64,000 bases of DNA from Bryum argenteum (lineage: Eukaryota > Streptophyta > Bryopsida > Bryales > Bryaceae), in the NCBI GenBank assembly GCA_037043015.1, contig CM073322.1:21108364-21172363 (forward strand), given 5' to 3'. Of the stretch, positions 36,151 through 45,334 are shown piece by piece (within the stretch, counting starts at the first letter, position 1; the number at the start of each line of letters is the position of its first letter). Below the pieces are notes generated by a model, which saw nothing but the letters and a program-made list of their open reading frames with translations, ran no database searches and was not told the DNA's origin. The translations under genes were made by a program, and so were the position numbers.

Positions 36151-37387
36151 AGCCCAGAAAGGCTCGCTTCTAATCATTTAGGCTTGGACTCCCATTCCCA
36201 GGGGTCACTGATCCTCCCACATTCAGTTTTCTCGTGGCCTCAATTTAAATTGGGCATTCTTTGGGAATATTCGCTTTATATTCTCTTTATATATAGTGTG
36301 TGTTGATCGGAGGGATTGGGTTCGGGTGCTTTTTTCTCGGGCTGCCCGCGCGGGTCCCTGAAGCTCGGGTGGCCCACGATTTTGATTCCGGGTAGCTCGT
36401 CCTCTCCTTCTCTGCCACCTTGCCTGTGGATAATTCACATGTTATCCGCGGCTCGGACTTTGTCATGGTTGCAAGATGCTTTAAAATTTTCCTTTTTAAA
36501 CTTGGTAATTCCTCAAATTCCATAGGCAAAAGATTCCGCTCTTCATTGGCTCTTCTTCGATTTGATGTATAGAGGAAAGAAGTAGTGATACTACATAAAA
36601 GTTGTTGATTAGTGTTACAAACGTTTACTGCGAAATGTCACATATCATCATAGCGTTTATAACACTAATTTTCTGAACTTAACAGTAAAAGTGATAGCAT
36701 GCAAAATTTCTTGCAATTGGAAGAGTTTTTTTGGAATTGTTGCAATTGGTGACTTGAAGAAAAGCCGAGGAGTATTGTTTGCAAACGCTGCCCAAAGTGA
36801 ACACTACTTTACATAAAGAGTTGAGAATAATAGTGTAATGGGTAATAAAATTAATGTTCATGTAACAATAATGAACAACTCTTTGTGTTGTGGAGAAATG
36901 TGGTATTAATTATATTGGGTGTCTTCACTAGTGTTTTCATCATGTTCGGTGGAATGAGACCATTTTTGCTGAGACATTCTTCCTCACATGCCATAAATAA
37001 TTGTCAAAGACCGACCGGTCTTTGTATTTGAATTTTAGCATATCTCCATGTGAAGATTCAAACGTTTTTATAGATTGCATGAGGGTAAAAATTGCATAGA
37101 TATGTTCCTTACTCACCTAAGAAGGCAAATGTGAAGAGTATCAATTCAACTCTACTCTCAAAATTGGTTTTTCTTGGCTTACGGAAAACTTCAAACCCAC
37201 TATGCAACAAGGGTAAAAAACCCACTTTGTTCCAACTTTGAATGGTACGATCTCACAATTGGTAGAGAATTTGAAGCTAAAGTTTGACACCCACATACAT
37301 GAACAAGTTAGGGACAAGATCTTATGACTACATACTTGAGATTATGTCATGAGTTGAAAATTTCCATCTTGCATTAAAAAGGGTGGT
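36151..37387. other. Intergenic, no gene recognised
   Basis: A GC-richer patch at 36.31-36.47 kb (GGGCTGCCCGCGCGGGTCCC) stands out. AT-rich sequence follows, with a GATTAGTGTTAC/ATAACACTAAT inverted pair near 36610-36670. None of the short ORFs is convincing. Confidence 0.4.
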
Positions 37388-37391
37388 TTAA

Positions 37392-37651
37392 CCCCTAAAG
37401 GTCCAAGAAAGCGGAAAACGCTTTTTGGAATTTCCGCAAGGAGAAAATTCAGCCAACTTTGACCATTATAATCTCAAAATTGGAGAAAAATTAACGGTTC
37501 AAATTTGACATTCAAGAAAAGGGTTAAGTTAACTTCAGAATCCTACGGTTGGATCTTCTAATCAGTGCTTAGATTGAGTTTCTTTGCACCTGAAGTAGAA
37601 GAAGGTTCTTTTTGATAATTTAAACAATTTTGAATCATGGACCTTTAGGGG
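37392..37651 (+). mobile_element. TTAA-flanked MITE, family B, copy B3
   Basis: 260 bp with perfect ends: TTAA (37388-37391) CCCCTAAAGGTCC ... GGACCTTTAGGGG TTAA (37652-37655). The 13 bp terminal inverted repeat is exact. It is very similar to B4 in the CACTA element at 54.85 kb, so these are the youngest members in the window. Confidence 0.92.
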
Positions 37652-37655
37652 TTAA

Positions 37656-38137
37656 GGGCTTTTGACTTGAGGGGTTGAGGAGAGAGGGAGGTATCCAACC
37701 AGCAACCGCTTAATGGAGTAAGGGATGTCTGAAATGGAATCCCATTGAACATTTCAAACTGACTCCCAGTGATAATCAAAGTGTGTTCCAACTGAGCCAA
37801 GCCAGGCTTTATTGATGAGAATCTTTTAAGGGGTGAGACTTGGTCCTTGGTTGGGAATTCCAGTACATATATACCCCAGTGTGTATATATGGACCAACAA
37901 ATCATGTGTTTGGGGTGGTGGTGGCATCCTTTGTTTTGTTTTGTTTTTGTCCCCCCTCCATTGAATGGTATCCATTCATTTCATGCCACATATACTTCCA
38001 ATTTCTATCACTTTCTGTGTTCTCCTTTTATTTTATTTGTTGATCACCTGGATTTTCGATCCAGTATTTTTGGGATGGTACTTTGACACCATTGAATGAA
38101 TGGGTTTCAGTTTGTTACCTGGAGCATCTCCTATGGC
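37656..38137. other. Intergenic, no gene recognised
   Basis: T-rich sequence with a GTTTTGTTTTG run near 37934. Short ORFs only. Confidence 0.45.
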
Positions 38138-38488
38138 TAGATAGAAACTCCGGTCCCTTTCTAAGGGGTCGGCGTGAATGAAGTGTCCGTTCGTAATGCT
38201 TATATCCCGATGGCCACTGGACAAGGGGAAATTAATACAATACTACTTCCCCCTTTCGAGGGTGGACACTATAACTACGCTAGTTTCTAGCCTAGTTACT
38301 AGTGCCTTGGAGATACTTGACATAGTATCCCCCCAAAGGGCTCTGGGGTACCCATACAACAAGGTCTAAGGACCTCTCACAATAGTTGGGTGGACTGTAG
38401 TGGTGAGCACCACGCCGGCGTGGGGAATGGATCCCACGACCTCCTCATTGGGGGCCTAAGCCCTAACCACCAAGCCAAGGCTTGTGGT
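38138..38488 (-). mobile_element. tRNA-derived SINE, full length (copy S5)
   Basis: The cleanest full-length copy, 351 bp, read on the minus strand. The head has an A-box-like TGGCTTGGTGGTTAGGGC and a B-box-like GGTCGTGGGATCCATTCCCC at tRNA-like spacing, then CACGCCGGCGTGG. The unrelated body follows (TTGTATGGGTACC, CTCGAAAGGGGGAAGTAG), then the conserved 3' part TTTCCCCTTGTCCAGTGG, ACGCCGACCCC, AAAGGGACCGGAGTTTC and a short ATCTA tail. Pol III boxes make it a SINE and not a MITE. It has no terminal inverted repeats. Confidence 0.8.
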
Positions 38489-38611
38489 GCTCCTATGGCT
38501 ACTCGTAAATGGAGGATTTATCAACCTGAAAAGTTCCTGGAGATGTGAGGGTCCCTTTACACCATGGACCAAGAGGGATCAGTGTAAATCAGTGCTATGA
38601 GCGTTTTCGAG

Positions 38612-38960
38612 GGCAAGTGAGGGGAGGAGTAAAGAGCCTCCTAATTTTTTAATGTATAGGTTAAAAATGCCAAGAAATAAGCTCCCACATGAATTTTAAG
38701 GCCCTAGGCCCCATTTTTGAATCCAAAATTATTGAAAAGAAACGGCCGTTTGGGGTCCAAATCAAGAATTCAAGTGATTTTGAAGAAAAAATTCCATTGA
38801 TTGATGGGGGCTCCAAGAAACGCTGGTAGCACTCGTTTACACGCGCCTAACGAAGAAAATTAAAATCATATTCATGGCCATGGATCTTGGCCTAGAGCTG
38901 TGACCATGATAAATCAAAAGTGGAATTTTGAGTGGCTTGGTTATTGTTGTAGTCTAAAGT
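38612..38960. repeat. Dispersed repeat F, copy 2
   Basis: The segment carries AAAGAGCCTCCTAATTTTTT, CCCCATTTTTGAATCC, AAAATTATTGAAAAG, GGCCGTTTGGGG and TTAAAATCATATTCATGG, in the order seen at 1571-1860. It has about 60 bp of extra sequence. Class unknown. Confidence 0.4.
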
Positions 38961-39950
38961 GGATATAGACCGAGACAAGTTTAATAAAAATCCTCATGAT
39001 TCTCTCTTTTACCCTTCCCTCTCTCCTCCTTTTTTTAAAAATAATTGAGCTCTAGCCAATCAATGGTTTTTGTGCCTCATGGTCTTCTTGATTGTAGTTA
39101 AGTCGAGGCATTTTTTTTTTACTCAACTATAATCGAGGAGAACATGAAAACATTGGAAACTTTGGGGACCTCAAAGTTAGTGGTCATTCTCCTTTTTCCA
39201 AGGTAGTATAGAGCCAAATGAGACCAAAAGCACTTTACACTCCAATCACAAATTGTAGAAGGTCGTGGTCAATCTTTATGATCCATAGTGTACAGCGACC
39301 CTGAGAATGAAACCGCGACATTGCCGTCCAGGAAGGGCGAGGCGATGACGACAAGCTCGAAACGATGGCCGCGAGGGATGACAACAAATTCGGTAAAAGA
39401 CAATTGCGACCCAATATAAATTCGGAAAATTTATTGCTTGCTCACACAAAAGAACAAATGTAGGCTTGTCATCTTACTGCTACCGGAAGGACAACCGCTC
39501 CGTGCAAAAGGCTCTCATTTAGCGAGAGCATGAGGGTTTTCCGGGGAGCCTTGCATTTGGAGAGAGCGAGGGTGACATCGAGCGTTGGACCTTGTTTTCT
39601 TTTTTTGGCGACCATGCCACGACCAGGACCACGACCAAGTCGAAGGCACAAATAGAGTGGCCATAGGAGATGCTCTTACGAAATATCCTACAAATCCCAA
39701 TCTCCTATTTACATACGTGGAAAAGCTTTTCAGCAAAAATGTCTCGTTCCACCAAGCTTAGTGAAAATTCCCATAGAATGAGACTTTCAACCTGGTGGAA
39801 AGTGGCCACACTTTTCCACTACTGTAGTGTTACATTACAAAATCTACCAAAACCTTTTGCATACAAAAACATGCCAAAGGTACGAAACTAACGTTTGTGA
39901 ACTTGAGTTACAAAAATATTCTTTTCAAATGCATGTAATATTCTCAGTAC
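38961..39950. other. Intergenic with GC-richer patch
   Basis: At 39.29-39.65 kb the DNA becomes GC-richer, with several GCGACG/GGCGAGGCGATGACG words and a CCACGACCAGGACCACGACC run, without a recognisable protein in any frame. It may be a captured or decayed gene fragment. Confidence 0.3.
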
Positions 39951-40175
39951 ACTACACTAAATTTGATAATTAGTGTTAGGTACACTAATTTACATAAACA
40001 TGTTATAAATTTTTACTGTTGTTCAATAATTTTACCCACTATACTGGCCAAGATGGGGGTTCTTGTATAGTATGAGAATCAATGCTTTTGGTAAATGTTT
40101 TTAAACAAAAGTAAAAACTTATAGCATTTTCAAATCTTATAATAATCTAACACTAATTATCAAATTTAGTGTAGT
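39951..40175. mobile_element. MITE with 29 bp terminal inverted repeats, class unknown
   Basis: Left end ACTACACTAAATTTGATAAT (continuing TAGTGTTAG) is repeated perfectly inverted at the right end over about 29 bases. Length is 225 bp, non-coding. The CACTA-like string may be coincidental; no clear 2, 3 or 8 bp target duplication is visible. Confidence 0.7.
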
Positions 40176-40433
40176 AAGTCTGGGCAGCAAGCTGGGCATC
40201 TGCAGAAATTTGGATTGATTGCAGAAAGCAGGGAGGGCAAAAGAAAATAATGTTTATGTCCGGGCAGGGCAGGGCAGAGGGTGTGGATCAAAGGGTGGAA
40301 TATTATTATCCGAGGGGAACCATTCAGAGCAATGAGCTCACCCATCTGCAATGCAATTGGGTTGTTGAGTATACCGCATCCGAGTGTCAGATCTCTCATC
40401 CCTTTTCACTTACCTTTCACCACACCCTATCAT

Positions 40434-40472
40434 TCATCCATCCATCCATCCATCCATCCATCCATCCATCCA
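40434..40472. repeat. (ATCC)n microsatellite
   Basis: About nine to ten tandem TCCA units in 39 bp. Confidence 0.95.
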
Positions 40473-40781
40473 AGTTTTTGGTGTCTTTTCTCATCCTAAA
40501 TCTTCTTTCTTGTTTGTGCACCTTATGTTTCAAATTTAGGATGAGACTCTTGGACTTAGAACTTCTCATCATAAGGTAGGAATACTATATTCGTGAAAAT
40601 GAGGTGCTATGAAACAATTTTTATTTTGGTGTGAAGAAAGAGAAAATTGAAGATTGGTGACAATTTCAATCACTATAGGTGATACGATAGTTCTAACAAA
40701 AAATAAACAACTCACGAAGTCCCTTGTTTGTATTTTGTGATATTTGATTACAACATTGTGGACACTTGAGTACCGCATTAA

Positions 40782-40854
40782 CCCTTAAATGCCCAAACAT
40801 GCCCCTCGGACTTGCTTTTCAATGTATTTTTTAGAAGGGTTGGGCGTTTAAGGC
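40782..40854. mobile_element. Family A deletion derivative, copy A6 (73 bp)
   Basis: TTAA (40778-40781) CCCTTAAATGCCC ... GGGCGTTTAAGGC TTAA (40855-40858). Only the termini and the GCCCCTCGGACTTGCTT sub-terminal block remain; about 285 bp of interior is gone, yet both ends and flanks are retained. Confidence 0.8.
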
Positions 40855-41514
40855 TTAATGCAAGGTCTATGAAAGTAAGTCCCAGGGGGAATGGAGCACA
40901 TTGTTTTATGTAAAATTTTGTGATGAGTTGTGCAAATATACATGATTATTTTCCTCAAGCAGTGTGTGTAAGCGAAATAATGAATCTCCAAGAAAAATAG
41001 GTAAGTAGAAGCATAGATAATATAAATAATATTGGACGCCACTCCCCACGTAAACCTTGGCTTACACCAATGAGGGAGCTCTATTTCAATGGCCCTAACT
41101 GAACTCAAAAGTTAGCCTTTCCACTCCTTTTGTGTTTAAGTTAAGTGAACAGGGAGGGAAGTACAAGTCAGCTACTAAATCTGTCAGTCAATAATGCCAC
41201 CTTTAGAACTAGCAGCTTCTGTACCCCTTCACCCCGCATGAACATTTACACCTGGTTTTCAAGTTATCAAAACAAAGGCTTCTAATCCCCAACTGAAAAA
41301 GAAGGTACATGATATGAAAATATAATGTATCATGAAAATTATATTGCAAAGAAGTGATTACATTATGAGTCAAATCAAATTAATTATATAATTAGGTGAA
41401 TACAAGTTCTTGAAGGAGGCTTTTTATCATTTAAATAATGTATTTAACGTTCTTTTAGAATTTAAATTGAATATGAGTTTTATAAGCGAGTCATCCACAT
41501 TTTCAAAGTCCTAC

Positions 41515-41665
41515 GATAGATAGATAGATTGAAACTCTGGTCATTTCTAAGGGCCGGCGTGAATGAAGCGTCTATTCGTAATGCTAATATCCCGATGTCC
41601 ACTGGATAAGGGGAAATTAGAACGTGGTATAGGACTACTAACCCCTCTCCAAAGTCCTAACATGA
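41515..41665 (-). mobile_element. SINE 3' fragment (copy S6)
   Basis: On the minus strand it runs from GGAGAGGGGTTAGTAGTCC through AATTTCCCCTTATCCAGTGG, TATTAGCATTACGAATAG and ATTCACGCCGGCCC to a (ATCT)n tail. The 5' tRNA-like head is absent. Confidence 0.7.
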
Positions 41666-41997
41666 GGTATGTATAATATTTGAGGACTAACTTAACAAGA
41701 GATTTGACTTTCATTAGCCTATAGGTTTTTTTGGGAGAATTTTCATAGAGGGGAACACTTTTATGAACTATTTTAAGATAGAGAAATAATCTTGAGGGGA
41801 GGAATAAAGTTTCACATTTGCTTTAAAAGCATGAACAAGAAGATAGATGTTAGCTTCAATGCGCTGAGATGCCAATTTTCTTCATATTAGCTTTAATAAG
41901 TTTACCAATGACGGAGAAATAAATTTTAATAATAATCTTGTTCCCCTCTTTGCAATCCTTCACTTATGTGGAAATATTTCACAAAGGTTCTCCCCAT

Positions 41998-42837
41998 ATC
42001 AGTGGGCACATGTGATGAATTATATGGAAGTCGTCATTTTGAAGATTGGTGTAACGTTATTTGAACGGATGAGATGCATTTGAAATTGGCAAAAGTCCGC
42101 GGTTGGTTACTAAGAGTGTGTCAAAAGGCATACAAAAAATATAATTGGAGTATTGTAAAACACCAAGTTTTAAGTGCGGATGTAGTTCAGTGATGGTTTG
42201 AGGTGCCTTTATTGGATTCGGAATGTTGGTCTCGATTTCTTCAAATGTTTTTTTGTTGATATTGGTTACGAAATAATATTAAGCGGCTTTTAATTCTTAC
42301 ATGATCATCTTGAGCAATTGAGACTGGTGAAAGGTGGCGCTCTAGTCCACAGTAGTTTAATGCCGCTGCAATAGATACGTGCTCATGGTATAGAAAAGCT
42401 GGTTTGGCCGGCTAATTCACCGGACTTCAATACTATAGAGAACGTTTGGTTGGTTGTGGAAGATTTGCTTAAACATCATAGTAGACCCAATAGCAAGCTA
42501 GAACTGATAGGAAAAATTCAATTCGTATGGGATAATGTACCTATAGAGTGAGACTCCGCACATTGATTTCTTCTATGCCTTATAGGATGCAAGTGGTGAT
42601 CGCAGCTGGGGGTGGTAGTACAAGATGGTAAATAGTATGTTACAAAAAACACCCTTTATGTACATTTTCACAACTTTATTATGCAGAATTGTTACAATAT
42701 GAAACTAGACTCTATTATCTTTGCAATGTACTGTACCGCTTCGGAATCCGTTCAATTTTGAAGCTGCTGAAGCTTGTTGAAGTTGAGTGATCTCTGACAA
42801 TGAAAAAAAGAATTCGAGTTATTTTTGTAGCCCACTG
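41998..42837 (+). pseudogene. Tc1-type (DD34E) transposase remnant with its 3' terminal repeat
   Basis: Fragments in correct order: QWAH (42000), EDWCNVI*TDE (42041, the first-Asp region, usually W..V.WTDE), SVMV*GAF (42187, usually VMVWGAF), KGGALVHSS (usually .DGAPxHTS), LVWPANSPDFNTIENVW (42409-42459), and SMPYRMQVVIAAGGGSTRW with a stop at 42629. The position of the lost second Asp and the Glu of IENVW are separated by 34 residues, so the ancestor was DD34E. Several stops, a frameshift and the lost Asp show it is dead. The 3' end reads inverted as CAGTGGGCTACAAAAATAAC at 42818-42837, with TA beside it. The 5' end and start are not found. Confidence 0.85.
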
Positions 42838-45334
42838 TACAACGCCCAATTATGAAGCTATCTCTGATGCAAATTTAGCCAGGAAGTACGCTGTCCATAC
42901 AACGAGGGAACCAGCCAGGGTAAATTAGGCGCAAAAGCACCCGGTAGATGGTTGTATGGTGGGCATGGACCGGTCAGCGCGGGGCAGCACCTCTTCACCC
43001 CCTCGACGGAGCTTTATGCGGGGTGCGGTCATCGCGGGCAGGTGCGACTTGCTACCCCAGTCGCGCGCGGGGCACCACAAGCTGGAACCCGGAGCCCGGG
43101 TCAAATAATGGCAGCCGGCCGGGCAGCGCGGGCCCGGGGGCGACCGGCTACACCCGGTCGTCGTGGGCCTAGTTTGTTTCGTCGCTCCCACACGGTTTCT
43201 GGTTCGCCTGTCTGCGTTGCGCGGGGCTCATCAAGCTCTTCCTTCTCCCCCAAACCCCCGTCGCTGATTCTTCAATTTGCTCATCACAAGTTGCTTGCAC
43301 TCGGATTCAGCTTCGAAGCACTTTTGCGCGCGCTTCCGATCGGTGCTCTCGATTCTCTTTTTGGCTCTGCAGCGCCGCACCTTGGTGTTGTGCAGGTGTG
43401 CAATTGCTGCCTCGCGCTCTGTTGAATTTGCCCTCTGGCTCTGCTTATCGCAGCGTGTGGCTTGGTCCCATCCAAGAGACTTGCTCTTGATGTCAAGGTT
43501 TATGATTTGACTTCGATGTTTGTAGTGCGTACCGTGTACACTACCTTTTCTTGGCACTTTCTTCTTTAGCTTCCAGCAAAGAAGCTTGCGCTCGCTGATC
43601 AGACGGATTGAATTCTCGGTAGGCTTAGAGTTTCACCTGATGCCGGTTATTGCATTAGTGCAAGGTTCGAGTCCGAGTTGATTATCGCTTTCACGAGTCC
43701 GGCGGTTCCATTAGTCGTACGCCGTGTAGAAAACGTCTGTACACCAGATCTGCTTTCTTAGTGAGTAATTGGATTACTTTCAATGTCTCTGAGGCTATTG
43801 GCCTGGTTTTGGGCCGAAGCTGTCGTGTTAAGTTTTGGTGAGAACAGTTCCCTTGTTTTCCGGTTTCGTGGTAGGCTTTCACCGCTACCGGAATGCGAGA
43901 AAAGTTGCAGAGTTGACGTTTTAGATCTCTTCGATTCGTCGGGACGAGATTGGACGATGCACGGAAGCCGATAGCGTTTGATAAGCATCGTCCGCGTGTA
44001 GGATGTGCTCTGTAACGACATTCACGTCGCGGTCTCTTATGTAGTGAAGCAGAGGATCTTCGCATAGCTCCCCTTGGATGGAGACGGTTGCTTAACGGGA
44101 TGAAGGAGGTTTCACGAAGGTTTTTGAGGAAGAGTGGAAAAAGGACGGGGGGTTTTGGTTGAAGGTTTACCGCGTAACGCTTCCTCAGATCTGTTCAGTT
44201 CCCTGTATGTTAGTTGGCTTGTAGTGTCATAGTAAGGATTTTCTGCTCGGTTTTAGCCGCTGATGCTGTTACATTAATCAGGACGGGAGATGTATGTTTT
44301 AACCTCGGGTTGTTTCGTGTCGGGGTTTAGTCTTAGGCCTACCGCTCCCTTGAAAACTTATGAAACAAATCTGCTCGCTCGCGATAATTGGTGCTTCTCT
44401 GCGATGGCATCACATCTGCAAGTGGAGTCGTGCTTCGTTGCGTCGTTGAGGTAGATTTTCGATGAGTCAAACCTGTGCTGACCGCGAGCGATCTTTTCGT
44501 CTTGTGGACCGGGCGTCGAGGATTTAATCTTAAGATGCTTGTGTCCTATGCTTATTGTGTTGAAGCACTTGCATGAGAGGTTGACTTCCTGAAGACTCAA
44601 TCTCTTCATAGCACCGAGGAATCCTGGAACGGTGAGAGCTTATCTTGGAAATAGTCGACAAACCTTACCATGACTTCACCGCGTCCCTTGGATACCGGCA
44701 TCGTTTTCGATGATTCGATGATTGCAGCTATTAAGTGTCTGCATCACGTGTTTTGCGTGACAGTAGCGTCAGGGTTTTCTTGCATCACTGCTGCGATATA
44801 AGATTTCTGCCGACAGCTTTTTAACGGTGGTTATGCCAGGGTTTCTCATGGTTTCTGAACATCCGAAAACCAAATGCTCTTAGTACAACAATTATTGGTT
44901 AGTACAACATGTGATGAATCAAGACCGTAACGTTCTTCTGGTCCGACAATGTCCAATTTATCGCGATTCTGCACTGAACGCCCGGGATCGCGTGACTCGG
45001 ATGAAAAAATATCTGAGTTTCTCCAACGCTAGTAGAATCTTCGATTTGTGAATTAGTGATCTGTATGCATATGCATGTTTCTCTTTTTCTTCGGACTCTG
45101 TGTATTGTGGTCTCGAGAGGTTTCAGAGAGTCGCAGTTATTGTTGGAAAACCGAAATTCCATGTTTTGCATAGCTTATTCTTTCGGTGTTTCTGATTCTT
45201 AAGGAATTCGATTTGGAACATCTGAAACTACTTCTAGGAAAGAGGATATCGCGGGACGGCATTGAATCATTCGTTCGGCTACAAGAGCGGAACATGTTGT
45301 GAGTGGATCCCACGTGGTGGTAATGTGAGCAAGG
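42838..45334 (+). promoter_or_regulatory. GC-rich promoter region and probable long 5' leader of the telomere-binding-protein gene
   Basis: From 42.95 to 43.2 kb the DNA is strikingly GC-rich with many CG dinucleotides (CAGTCGCGCGCGGGGC, GCCGGCCGGGCAGCGCGGGC). That contrasts with the AT-rich DNA to the left and suits a promoter. From 43.2 to 45.33 kb composition stays moderate, without a recognisable protein, as expected of a long leader with an intron. Start site and leader introns cannot be fixed from sequence alone. Confidence 0.35.

Noticed and set aside
42948..43425. Plus-strand ORFs of 74 and 157 codons in the GC-rich patch
   Set aside because: High GC lowers stop frequency; the predicted proteins are low-complexity (Gly/Arg/Pro/Ala) and match nothing.
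43231..44065. Minus-strand ORFs (108 and 124 codons) upstream of the telomere-binding-protein gene
   Set aside because: No recognisable family and no matching splice structure; the region is better explained as the leader of the plus-strand gene.
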